DNA of 64,000 bases from assembly GCA_020723285.1 (NCBI GenBank), contig DYJE01000001.1:373509-437508 (forward strand), given 5' to 3'. Below, piece after piece: positions 25,574-34,169 of this stretch. The translations under genes were made by a program, and so were the position numbers. The notes below the pieces were generated by a model that had not been told where the DNA came from, made no database searches, and saw only the letters and a list, made by a program, of their open reading frames with translations. Positions within the stretch are counted from its first letter, which is position 1; each line of letters begins with the position of its first letter. This DNA comes from Desulforapulum autotrophicum. Its GTDB lineage: Bacteria; Desulfobacterota; Desulfobacteria; Desulfobacterales; Desulfolunaceae.

Positions 25574-25873
25574 TTACTTGCCGCAGGACTGCTTGAGTTC
25601 TTCAATCTCCTTCTTAAGGGCATCCAGCTCCTTCTTGCTCGCGATATCGGCCTTGTCCATGTATTCGGCGATTCCGTCGCGGATTTTCTTTTCCATGTCC
25701 TTTCTCGCGTCTTCATATTTCTTCACCATATCGTCGAAAAATTTCCGGCCTTCTTCTTCGCTCATCTTGGTCTTGTCAACAAATTCTTTGGTGAGTTCCT
25801 CGATTTCCGCCTGGGTTTTCATAGCCAGTCCAACTCCGATCATCATGGCTTTCTTCATGAATTCAAAGGGCAT
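25574..25873 (-). CDS. phasin-like coiled-coil protein
   Basis: The 99-residue protein is almost wholly helical and charged. A short hydrophobic patch (MKKAMMIGVGLAMK) precedes a long amphipathic coiled coil (EIEELTKEFVDKT to the end). Its pattern fits the phasin-related (PhaF/PhaI-like) small proteins found beside ubiB. AAGGAG precedes both a GTG (25876) and the ATG I chose. It likely forms oligomers or coats a membrane or granule surface. No PHA synthase is present in the window. Confidence 0.7.
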   Translation of the reverse strand: MPFEFMKKAMMIGVGLAMKTQAEIEELTKEFVDKTKMSEEEGRKFFDDMVKKYEDARKDMEKKIRDGIAEYMDKADIASKKELDALKKEIEELKQSCGK

Positions 25874-26012
25874 CACGACACTCCTTTTCGTTAATTGTTA
25901 GTCTTGTCCGCGTATGTGATTCGTAATTGATGATGACAACCTCATCAAGGCCTGTTCAGCCTTGAGTTTTAAGCATTTTAGGTGGAACAGGTGTGGAAAG
26001 TAAAGAAAAAAA

Positions 26013-26036
26013 AGGGACGGGCCAAAGCCCGTCCCT
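26013..26036 (-). terminator. Rho-independent terminator of the acyl-CoA dehydrogenase gene
   Basis: AGGGACGGGC (26013-26022) pairs with GCCCGTCCCT (26027-26036) around a 4-base loop. On the minus strand it is followed by a run of eight T. It lies 28 bases after the stop. Confidence 0.92.
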
Positions 26037-26063
26037 CTGATATTCGCAGAAGATGAAAAGGAA

Positions 26064-27866
26064 CTATTTGGTTCCGAAAGCGTCTTCGCTGATTTCGACC
26101 ACCGCGCCGTTCATGTTTTTAATGGCGTTCAGGCGGCCTTCGGTGATGAACAGGGTGTTGTTGACGAAGAATTCACAGGTCTTGATCTGGCCTTCGTAGA
26201 AAGCGGCGTCTTTGCCTTTGGCTTTGGCAAGGGCATCGGAAGCCACTGCGGCTCTCCAGAGAAGCATCCAGGCCATGGTCAGATCGCCGGTGGCGGTCAG
26301 AAGAGGATGGCTCTGGGCGAACGCGTTGAGCACTTTTTCGCCCATGGCGGCTTTGGCGATTTCGCCCACCACTTCCGTATAAAGGGTGTAGGTTTTTTCA
26401 GCTTTGGCGGCCATGGCTTCGAGACCCTGGATGCCTTTGGCTTTGTCAATGGCTTCCTTGATTCTTCCCAGGAATCCCATGAAAGGTTTGCCTTTGTTCA
26501 TTCCGATTTTCCGGCCTAGAAGGTCCATGCTCTGAATACCGTTGGTGCCTTCGTAAATCTGGAAAATCCGGCTGTCACGGAGAAGCTGCTCCACCGGAAA
26601 ATCCTTGCAGAAACCGTAACCGCCGTAAACCTGTACGCCGTGGCTGCAGACTTCGTTAGCTTTGTCGGTGACGTAGCCTTTGATAATGGGCGTTAAAATT
26701 TCAAGAAGTTCGCTGTATTCCGCTTTTTCAGCAGCGTCTTTGGCCAGTTTCACGCGGTCATGGCACATGCCTGAGAAGTAGATCAGACTTCTTATACCTT
26801 CCACCATGGATTTCATTTCAAGCAACTGACGGCGAACGTCGGGATGCTGAATGATGGGAACACCGCCGTCCTGGGGTTTCAACATGTTGGCACCCTGAAT
26901 ACGTTCGCGGGCATAGGCCAGAGCGTGCATGTAGGACGTGGTGGCCACGGCAAAGCCCTGGAGACCCACGAGCTGGCGGGCGTCATTCATCATGATGAAC
27001 ATGGAGCGCATGCCTTTGTTTTCTTCACCCAGAAGAGTACCGATACATTTGCCTGCGCCGCCCAGGGTGAGGGAACAGGTGGCACTGCCGTTGATACCCA
27101 TTTTGTGTTCGATACCGGTGCAGACCACATCGTTGAACTCGCCAAGGCTTCCGTCGGCGTTCACTCTGAATTTGGGAACAAGGAACAGTGAAATCCCGCG
27201 CGTACCTGCGGGTGCTCCTTTGATACGGGCGAGAACGGGATGGACGATGTTTTCCGTCATGTTCTGCTCACCGCCGGAGATGAAGATCTTGTTACCCACG
27301 ATGCTGTAGGTGCCGTCGGCATTTTTTTCCGCGACGGTTTCAAGGGCTCCAACGTCCGAACCCGCACAGGCTTCGGTGAGAAGCATGGTGCCGGCCCATT
27401 TACCGGAGTACAGGTTTTTAAGGTAGAGTTTTTTCTGTTCGTCGTCGCCGATTTCCTCGATCATCTTGGCGGCCCCGTGGGTCAGACCGTGGTACAGCAT
27501 GAACGCCACGTTGGCACCCTGGAAATACTCACTTGCGGCAAGTGCCACAGTCTTGGGCATTCCGCCGCCGCCCCATTTGGGATCGTCGCTCATTCCCAGC
27601 CATTCACCTTCCATGAAAAGATCCCAGGGTCGTTTGAAGCATTCGGGCAGAGTCACCTGCCCGCCTTCGAACACGCAGCCTTCGTCGCTGGGCTGCTGGG
27701 TCGGCATGATTTCTTTGATAGCCAGTGAACGTGCTTCGGATACAATCATGTCCACCGTTTTTTTGTTGAAATCCGCGAAAAGATCGTTTTCCGTCAGCTG
27801 AGTCACATTGAGTTGTTCATGAAGAACAAAGTCCACATCACGTCGGTCGGCAATTGGTTGTGCCAT
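26064..27866 (-). CDS. acyl-CoA dehydrogenase, long form
   Basis: The 600-residue flavoenzyme oxidises acyl-CoA to enoyl-CoA, passing electrons to ETF. It shows MLLTEACAGSDVG in the FAD-binding middle domain. GLQGFAVATTSYMHALAYARERIQG and VQVYGGYGFCKDFPVEQLLRDSRIFQIYEGTNGIQ carry the C-terminal helices with the catalytic glutamate. The extra about 150 C-terminal residues (VVGEIAKAAMG onwards) are typical of the roughly 600-residue class. It is transcribed alone, with a strong terminator. No other beta-oxidation gene is close, although the SDR at 29726-30520 might belong to the same metabolism. Confidence 0.93.
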   Translation of the reverse strand: MAQPIADRRDVDFVLHEQLNVTQLTENDLFADFNKKTVDMIVSEARSLAIKEIMPTQQPSDEGCVFEGGQVTLPECFKRPWDLFMEGEWLGMSDDPKWGGGGMPKTVALAASEYFQGANVAFMLYHGLTHGAAKMIEEIGDDEQKKLYLKNLYSGKWAGTMLLTEACAGSDVGALETVAEKNADGTYSIVGNKIFISGGEQNMTENIVHPVLARIKGAPAGTRGISLFLVPKFRVNADGSLGEFNDVVCTGIEHKMGINGSATCSLTLGGAGKCIGTLLGEENKGMRSMFIMMNDARQLVGLQGFAVATTSYMHALAYARERIQGANMLKPQDGGVPIIQHPDVRRQLLEMKSMVEGIRSLIYFSGMCHDRVKLAKDAAEKAEYSELLEILTPIIKGYVTDKANEVCSHGVQVYGGYGFCKDFPVEQLLRDSRIFQIYEGTNGIQSMDLLGRKIGMNKGKPFMGFLGRIKEAIDKAKGIQGLEAMAAKAEKTYTLYTEVVGEIAKAAMGEKVLNAFAQSHPLLTATGDLTMAWMLLWRAAVASDALAKAKGKDAAFYEGQIKTCEFFVNNTLFITEGRLNAIKNMNGAVVEISEDAFGTK

Positions 27867-28267
27867 AGTTCATGTTCCCTTTCGTTAAATTAATCCTGTG
27901 TGTAATTATGTAATATGCTTAAAACACTTCAAAATCTATTTACAAATACGATCCTGAAAAACCATTCATACTAAAATATAGATCCCGGCTTGTCAAGACT
28001 GTGTAAACACGGGCAAAAAGATCATTTGACTGAGCTGCTTAAACAGTTTATCATGAATCCATTATTTTTCCTGATGACGCACCGATTCCATCATCCCCCT
28101 GGGGTAAATAACACGAAATCACATGACAGGCCTAAACGTTACGACGTTTTTACAATCGGTTTGTCCGCATGCATCCACTTACATCGACCCAATGCGACAA
28201 ATCCATAAAGCCATCAGTTCATAGCCACCCGCATACGATACCACGACGCAACACATGGAGGAAAAAC
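27867..28267. other. divergent promoter region with a palindrome
   Basis: This 400-base gap separates the leftward acyl-CoA dehydrogenase from the rightward small-protein/FIST pair and has no gene. AAACGT-TACG-ACGTTT (28134-28149) is a perfect 6+4+6 inverted repeat and the best operator candidate in it. Nothing else stands out. Confidence 0.4.
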
Positions 28268-28468
28268 ATGGCAGGAATGATCAAACGGATGATAGACAAC
28301 ATCATCGAAAAAAAGACCAAAGGTAATCCCACCCTTGTTCTGACCACAAAAACAAAATTCATCCTCAAGGGCCTTGATCCTGATTTCTACACCGCCTCGT
28401 CCCCTGATGACCCGGCCATCATTGCCAAACTGAAGACCATCGCCTCTGAAATGGGGATCACGCTGTAA
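28268..28468 (+). CDS. small hypothetical protein upstream of FIST
   Basis: The 66-residue protein starts MAGMIKRMIDNIIEKKTKGN and ends IAKLKTIASEMGITL. It begins with an amphipathic helix and then has a short beta segment (TLVLTTKTKFILKGLDPDFY). GGAGG precedes the ATG by 7 bases. It lies 54 bases before the FIST gene and probably shares its transcript. I do not recognise it; the length and composition are compatible with a small regulatory partner. Confidence 0.6.
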   Translation: MAGMIKRMIDNIIEKKTKGNPTLVLTTKTKFILKGLDPDFYTASSPDDPAIIAKLKTIASEMGITL

Positions 28469-28522
28469 ACGGGAAACAAAAACTCTTTATCATCATTAAA
28501 ACAGATTTCACGGAGGAATCCC

Positions 28523-29632
28523 ATGCATCATATCAAGACAGCCTACTCGACCCAAAAAAATCCGGCTGAAGCCGCAAACGATATCAAAACCATCCTGGGA
28601 GATCATCCTGTCCATACCCTTTTGTATTTCGCATCGTCCTTTTATAACCAGAAAGATCTCAACGATTGCATGAAGCAGGCTTACCCGGAGTCTGTACTTT
28701 TCGGGTGTTCAACAGCCGGCGAAATCGTCAGCGGCCACATGATGAAACACTCGGTGGTGGTTATGGCCTTTCACCCCGAGACCATCAGCGACATAAGGGT
28801 GGAAGTGGTTGAAAACATCCAAAACACAGAAAACATAGTCAAAGCGTTTCAATCTTTCGAGAGTCATTTCGGCGAATCGTTAAGCGACATGGATTATAAA
28901 CGGTATGTCGGAATCGTCCTCATGGACGGCATGAGCCGGGCCGAGGAAAAATTTCTCGATAAAATCGGGGATCTGACCAACGTAACCTTCATCGGAGGGT
29001 CTGCCGGCGATGACCTTCGTTTCGAAAAAACCCATGTTTACGCCGACGGGAAAACGTATGAAAACGCGGCTGTCCTTGCTTTGATCAAACCTGCAGTACC
29101 ATTCGGCATCATCAAAACCCAGAGTTTCAAAAGTCTCGGTAAAAAACTGTCCGTGACCCGTTCCAACGAGGCAACCCGAGAAGTCCTCCAGTTCAACGGG
29201 AAACCCGCGGTGGAGGCTTATGCGGAATCCCTTGGCGAAAACCTCGCGAACATCGATGACCGTTTCATGACAAACCCTCTTGGACTCATGGTGAACGGCA
29301 CACCCTTTGTGAGAAGCCCCCAACAGGCGAAAGACGGTTCCATGGTGTTTTACTGCAACATGATCGAAGGCATGGAACTGGAAATCCTCGAATCCACGGA
29401 CATCATCAGCGAAACCAAAAAAGCCGTCAGCGATAAAGCCATGGAGATGGGGAGCATCAACGCCATCATCAACTTCAACTGCATACTAAGGACCCTTGAT
29501 CTTGAGAAAAAAGGGCTGACCCAGGATTACGCGGACATTTTCCTCAAAATTCCGACCATAGGCTTCAGCACTTACGGTGAAGCCTATATCGGCCATATCA
29601 ACCAGACGGCCACCATGCTGGTTTTCGGCTAA
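28523..29632 (+). CDS. FIST domain signal-sensing protein (FIST N and C)
   Basis: The 369-residue protein covers the two-part FIST module. FIST_N is about residues 25-220, with LFGCSTAGEIVSG and FIGGSAGDD. FIST_C is about 225-360, with the cluster NPLGLMVNGTPFVRSP and TIGFSTYGEAYIGHINQTATMLVFG. FIST domains bind small ligands, probably amino acids, and usually feed histidine kinases or cyclic-di-GMP enzymes. This one stands free with no output domain, so it must work with a separate partner. A strong terminator follows. Confidence 0.88.
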   Translation: MHHIKTAYSTQKNPAEAANDIKTILGDHPVHTLLYFASSFYNQKDLNDCMKQAYPESVLFGCSTAGEIVSGHMMKHSVVVMAFHPETISDIRVEVVENIQNTENIVKAFQSFESHFGESLSDMDYKRYVGIVLMDGMSRAEEKFLDKIGDLTNVTFIGGSAGDDLRFEKTHVYADGKTYENAAVLALIKPAVPFGIIKTQSFKSLGKKLSVTRSNEATREVLQFNGKPAVEAYAESLGENLANIDDRFMTNPLGLMVNGTPFVRSPQQAKDGSMVFYCNMIEGMELEILESTDIISETKKAVSDKAMEMGSINAIINFNCILRTLDLEKKGLTQDYADIFLKIPTIGFSTYGEAYIGHINQTATMLVFG

Positions 29633-29665
29633 ATCCACCAGTTTTCAAACATCAACACACAGAAA

Positions 29666-29697
29666 GGGGCGAACACTCAGTTCGCCCCACTTTTTTT
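29666..29697 (+). terminator. Rho-independent terminator of the FIST gene
   Basis: GGGGCGAAC (29666-29674) pairs with GTTCGCCCC (29680-29688) and is followed by AC and seven T. It is 34 bases after the stop. Confidence 0.92.
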
Positions 29698-29725
29698 ACC
29701 ATCATGATTGCGACATGGAACACGT

Positions 29726-30520
29726 TTATCCTTTGGAACCCATGCGCAAGCCGCCGTGAATGAAATACGTGTCCCCTGTCATCGCTTCGTTCCTGTACAT
29801 TTCACAGACAAGTGACGCCACTTCTTCAGGTTCGATGAGCCTGCCAATGGGGACATTGCCAAGGATCTTCTCAAGGGCCTCCTGATTCATGTTCTTGACC
29901 ATGTCCGTACCCACGTAACCCGGCGCGATGGCCACACAGCGGATCTTGTCTGAAAAACCACGTCTGAAAAATTCCGCCGTGATGACCTTGGGCATGACGC
30001 TCATGGCTGCTTTGGTGGACGAATAGTTGATCTGACCGGCAGTTCCCAGGGAACCGGTGGATGAAACAAGACAGATCAGGCCTTTGCAGTCGTTGTTGAT
30101 CATCCGCTCCGCACATTCACGCACGGTGAGAAAAACCCCGGTCAGGTTGATGTCAATGACGAACTGGAAATCCTTGAGTGACATTTTCCGGTTCACCTTG
30201 CCCGTGTCTTTGTCCGTCGCCACCATCATGCCGTCTTTGATCACCCCGGCGAAAGGCGCCACCAGGTTGATTTTTCCGAAGGCTTCAATGGCTGAATCCG
30301 CCAGTTTTCCGCAATCTTCCTCTTTGGTCACGTTGCCGGGAACGATCACCACCTGCCCACCCAGAGCCTTGATTTCAGTTTCAGCCTTTTTAAGAGCCTC
30401 TTCGGACACATCGCCCAGAACCACCTTTCCTCCACGTTCCACCCAGTATCTTGCCAGTGCAAGACCGATACCGCTCCCACCGCCAGTGATCACAGCCACA
30501 GCATCTTTGATATCCAGCAT
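29726..30520 (-). CDS. short-chain dehydrogenase/reductase
   Basis: The 264-residue NAD(P)-dependent oxidoreductase has the Rossmann motif GGGSGIG at 13-19. Asp in LGDVSEEA suggests NAD preference. The catalytic Ser is in CLVSSTGSLG and the Tyr/Lys pair in INYSSTKAA. IAPGYVGTDMV follows. The insertion ATDKDTGKVNRKMSLKDF between strands is longer than usual. A partner acyl-CoA or alcohol substrate is possible but not shown. Confidence 0.9.
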   Translation of the reverse strand: MLDIKDAVAVITGGGSGIGLALARYWVERGGKVVLGDVSEEALKKAETEIKALGGQVVIVPGNVTKEEDCGKLADSAIEAFGKINLVAPFAGVIKDGMMVATDKDTGKVNRKMSLKDFQFVIDINLTGVFLTVRECAERMINNDCKGLICLVSSTGSLGTAGQINYSSTKAAMSVMPKVITAEFFRRGFSDKIRCVAIAPGYVGTDMVKNMNQEALEKILGNVPIGRLIEPEEVASLVCEMYRNEAMTGDTYFIHGGLRMGSKG

Positions 30521-30697
30521 AAAGGCCTCCTTTGGTTTTCTTTTTTTTAAATGATAAAATAAGGGTTGATTAAGGCAACAAAAAAACAGATATGTATTTA
30601 TCGTTTACCGATAGATTGAAAGGAACATTATAGGTTTGCGGGCTGTATTTATCAAGACAAAACATGCTGATCATTCCGAGGCAAGGAGGCCGACTCC

Positions 30698-32248
30698 ATG
30701 ACACCTCCCCTTACACCCTACGAAAAACCCCGCGTAACTGGGGGTATCTACGGGCGCTGCTTCCTTAGCCTTACCCTGGGAATGATCATTTTCCAGATTT
30801 TTTCCACACTATCCGTTTACCTGGCCAACAGCCGGGTCATTCGAACCGTGGACGTCATTTCCCGTGAAGGATACCTCGCCGTTCCCAACGCCAGAATTCT
30901 TCCCGGCCTTGAAACAACCGCCAACGCCTGGTGCGGCGGCCTGTTCTTCACTGTGACCGTGGGGTCCCTGATCTGCCTTCTGGCACTCGGCTGTGCCCTT
31001 GTTTCATCAGCCCGTCCGGGCCTTAAAAAAACCATCAGCCAGGGACTCGCCACCTTTATTCTCATCACGGCATTGGCCATAAACGTCAAGGGTTTCCTTA
31101 TGATCGAGACTTCTGCCCTGATCATATGCTCCTGCATCGTTTTTTTCTCGGCCCGTTATCTTTTAAAAAATGTCACACACGTCTTTTCGATCTCGCGAAC
31201 AGCACGGCACGGGATTCCCCTGCTCGTCCTCGCGGGTCTTCTCGCATTGTCCGCCAGATCCGGTGACAGCCGCCTGTTCACGGATTTCAGGGACACCTTT
31301 CTCATGACAAACCCCTTGGGAATGGTCGTCAACGACTTCTATTACACGTACACCCTTTCTCCGGCGGAAGTGTTCAAATCCCTGGAACAAAAACAGATCA
31401 AGACATGTCTTCTCACTCTGGACAAGGACGACGAACCCCATCGTTCAGAGCTTGAACGGATACTTGCTTCCAATGACTATCTGGTGGTCAGCACTTATGA
31501 TTCCCCGGACCTTGCCCTGCTTTCCCAAAGCGGCAAGCTGATGTATTTCCATGGAAAAACAAAAATCATGGAATCGAGGATCATCGATTTCATCGCCACA
31601 CCTTCAGACCTTCTGAAAAACTATTCACAAAAAACAGACCGGTATTCATTTTACAGAAAGCTGACAGGCCTGTCCCTGCTCAGCGGTTTTCCCCTGTTCA
31701 TGTACCTGATGCTTCACGCGGCACTCTACGCCGTTGCCCGCATGTTCATCCCGGCTTCAAGGGCGGCTGTCGCCTCTTCGGCGGCCTGCTTCTTCATCGG
31801 TCTTTCCGGTTTCGGGGTTCTTCTGATCCAGAAAGCAGACCCCGTCACAAAGGCCAGCCTGCGTGAAGCTCTGGGGTCGCCCACGGTTTCCCGACGTGTT
31901 TCAGGCCTTCAGTTCCTGGCCGACCATCCCTTTGATCCGGCTCTTTATCCGTCTCTGTTCACCTCCATGGCAAGCCCGTCTCCCGTGGAGAGGTACTGGT
32001 TTGCACGGGCCGCTGCCAAAAGCACGGATCCGTCGATCGTAGGAAAGCTCACCGAACTGATCACCGATTCCCAGCCCAATGTGGCGTGCCAGGCCATCTA
32101 TGCCCTGGGCATGCAGGCGAACAAAGGCACCCTTCCGGTCATCGTTGAAAAAATCAAGATATCCGGCAACTGGTATGTTCAATGGTATGCGTACAAAGCC
32201 CTCAAGAGGATCGGATGGACACAGCAACGGTCAAACGCGAAACCCTGA
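30698..32248 (+). CDS. polytopic membrane protein with C-terminal HEAT-like repeats
   Basis: The 516-residue protein has at least six membrane helices (about 20-45, 80-100, 110-150, 175-190, 325-350, 360-380). A loop of about 130 residues between them carries LLTLDKDDEPHRSELERIL. The last 130 residues (about 385-510) form HEAT or PBS-lyase-like repeats: VSRRVSGLQFLADHPF, VERYWFARAAAKSTDPS, VACQAIYALGMQAN. These probably form a cytoplasmic docking surface. It overlaps the CPBP gene by 34 bases. I do not recognise a named family. Confidence 0.65.
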   Translation: MTPPLTPYEKPRVTGGIYGRCFLSLTLGMIIFQIFSTLSVYLANSRVIRTVDVISREGYLAVPNARILPGLETTANAWCGGLFFTVTVGSLICLLALGCALVSSARPGLKKTISQGLATFILITALAINVKGFLMIETSALIICSCIVFFSARYLLKNVTHVFSISRTARHGIPLLVLAGLLALSARSGDSRLFTDFRDTFLMTNPLGMVVNDFYYTYTLSPAEVFKSLEQKQIKTCLLTLDKDDEPHRSELERILASNDYLVVSTYDSPDLALLSQSGKLMYFHGKTKIMESRIIDFIATPSDLLKNYSQKTDRYSFYRKLTGLSLLSGFPLFMYLMLHAALYAVARMFIPASRAAVASSAACFFIGLSGFGVLLIQKADPVTKASLREALGSPTVSRRVSGLQFLADHPFDPALYPSLFTSMASPSPVERYWFARAAAKSTDPSIVGKLTELITDSQPNVACQAIYALGMQANKGTLPVIVEKIKISGNWYVQWYAYKALKRIGWTQQRSNAKP

Positions 32249-32862
32249 TACTTTCAGCCGCGACGGTTTTCCTTCTGGACCCGCTGCTCCTGGAACTGTT
32301 CAAAACCCTTAACACCCCCAATCTGGTGGCTCTGGGCCTCACACGGCTGCTCCAGACCCTTGCGGTGCTAGCCGTTGTCCGTTTCTTCCAGAAAGATCTG
32401 GCCTGCATCGGGCTCGATATCCCAAACACCCTTAACGGTTTGTTCAAAGGCACTGTATGGTCACTGATCACTGGGGCCGTCACCCTTGCCGTTTTTCTCG
32501 GCCTGTATGTTTCGGGGGTCAATCCCCTTAAACTGTTCAGAACCTCCCTGCCCGGCTCCACGATACAGACCGTGTCCTATTTCATTGTCGGGGGTCTGAT
32601 CGCGCCGGTGGCTGAAGAAGTCTTTTTCAGAGGGGTGCTTTACCGTTTTTTAAGGCCCTGGGGATTCGCTTTTGCCCTGGCCGTGAGCACGGCGGTGTTC
32701 GCCTCGTTTCATGTGCTGTTTTCAGGACAGACCTTTCCCGTGACCCAGATTGCCGGGGGAATTCTTTTCGCCGCATGCTTTGAGAACGTCAAATCCCTCT
32801 GGGCCCCCATCGTCATACATTCCACAGGAAACATTGCAATTTTCACCCTGTCTTTGTTATAA
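32215..32862 (+). CDS. CPBP family intramembrane glutamic protease
   Basis: The 215-residue protein has six or so membrane helices. The three CPBP motifs are EEVFFR at 134-139, FxxxH in FASFHVLF, and HSTGN near the C-terminus (preceded by LWAPIVI). These are the catalytic residues of ABI/Rce1-type proteases. AAGAGGA precedes ATG 32215, which lies inside the end of the HEAT-repeat gene. The frame is open to 32182. Such coupling suggests the two membrane proteins work together. The substrate is unknown. Confidence 0.85.
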   Translation: MDTATVKRETLILSAATVFLLDPLLLELFKTLNTPNLVALGLTRLLQTLAVLAVVRFFQKDLACIGLDIPNTLNGLFKGTVWSLITGAVTLAVFLGLYVSGVNPLKLFRTSLPGSTIQTVSYFIVGGLIAPVAEEVFFRGVLYRFLRPWGFAFALAVSTAVFASFHVLFSGQTFPVTQIAGGILFAACFENVKSLWAPIVIHSTGNIAIFTLSLL

Positions 32863-32931
32863 GGTGATGACATGAATTCAGGGCGGAACATTGAATACAA
32901 AACATCACCCGAAGCTTAAGGAAACGCCACC

Positions 32932-34158
32932 ATGCCTGTCTATGAATACACGGCCTTGAACGACAAGGGCAAACACGTCTCGGGAATCATCGATTGTGAC
33001 AGCGCCAGAACCGCACGTCAGAAGCTAAGAGCCACACGGATTTACACCGTCAGCATCAAGGAAATGGACAGTCCCTCACATAAAAAGGAAAAAGGGGCAC
33101 TTCCCTCCTTAAGGCCATTTGCACGGGTGAGCAGTGCGGAAATATCCATGATGACCCGCCAGCTTTCGACCCTTCTGGTGGCCGGTTTCCCCCTGGTCAC
33201 AGCCCTCGACACCTTGATCAAGCAGACCGCATCCCCGGTCCTTAAAAAAACCATGTCTCGCATCAAGGATTCCGTGGAGGAAGGCAAAAGTTTCGCGGCG
33301 GCCCTTTCCGAATACCCGGGCATCTTTTCCCAGATCTACATCAACATGATCAAGGCTGGGGAGGCCTCGGGAACACTTGAAATCGTCCTCGAACGGCTGG
33401 CCGACATCAGTGAAAGCCAGGCGGCTCTGATGTCCAAAATCAAAGGAGCCCTGGCCTATCCGATTTTCATGGCGCTCATCGGCTGCGTCGTTCTGTTTCT
33501 CCTCCTGACGTTTGTCGTCCCCAATATGACCTCCATTTTCAGCGACATGGGCAAAGCCCTGCCGCTGCCTACACGGGTGCTGATCGGGACAAGCAATTTC
33601 CTCAGCACCTGGTGGTGGGTCATCGCCATATTCATCGCCACCGCCATCATCGGATTCTCAGGCTTCAGGACATCTGAAAAAGGGAAAAAAACCATCGACA
33701 GAACCATCATGACCCTCCCCATCTTCGGAGATCTGGCCATTAAACTCGCCGTGGCGCGGTTCAGCAGGACTTTAGGATCCCTTCTGGAAAACGGGGTGTC
33801 CATGATGAACGCCCTTGATGTTGTCAAAAACGTCGCCGGAAACATCCTGATTTCCGAAACCATCGCATCCGCCGCCAAAGAAGTGGAGCAAGGCCACGAA
33901 CTGGGGGCGGCCCTTGGCGCGTCCAAAATCTTTCCTTTTCTGTCCATCCAGATGATCAAGGTGGGAGAGCAGAGCGGGGAACTTGAGACCATGTTGAACA
34001 AAGTGGCCGATGTATACGAAAAGGAGGTGGAATCCAGCCTGGTGAGCATGACGGCCCTTCTGGAACCCACCATCATTCTTCTCATGGGCGTTGTGGTGGG
34101 ATTCATCGTTTTTTCGATCTGTCTGCCCATCTTCGAAATGAACCAGCTGATCAAATAA
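32932..34158 (+). CDS. type II secretion / type IV pilus inner-membrane protein (GspF/PilC family)
   Basis: The 408-residue protein has the duplicated GspF/PilC domain: one copy about 75-200 (MTRQLSTLLVAGFPLVTALDTLI), the second about 275-400 (FSRTLGSLLENGVSMMNALDVV). Each is followed by a membrane helix. The N-terminal YEYTALNDKGKHVSGIID is diagnostic. It forms the platform for pseudopilus assembly. No GspE, GspD or pilin gene is nearby; it sits between a CPBP protease and a nuclease, so it is an orphan in this window. Confidence 0.92.
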   Translation: MPVYEYTALNDKGKHVSGIIDCDSARTARQKLRATRIYTVSIKEMDSPSHKKEKGALPSLRPFARVSSAEISMMTRQLSTLLVAGFPLVTALDTLIKQTASPVLKKTMSRIKDSVEEGKSFAAALSEYPGIFSQIYINMIKAGEASGTLEIVLERLADISESQAALMSKIKGALAYPIFMALIGCVVLFLLLTFVVPNMTSIFSDMGKALPLPTRVLIGTSNFLSTWWWVIAIFIATAIIGFSGFRTSEKGKKTIDRTIMTLPIFGDLAIKLAVARFSRTLGSLLENGVSMMNALDVVKNVAGNILISETIASAAKEVEQGHELGAALGASKIFPFLSIQMIKVGEQSGELETMLNKVADVYEKEVESSLVSMTALLEPTIILLMGVVVGFIVFSICLPIFEMNQLIK

Positions 34159-34169
34159 GGAGTCACGAC

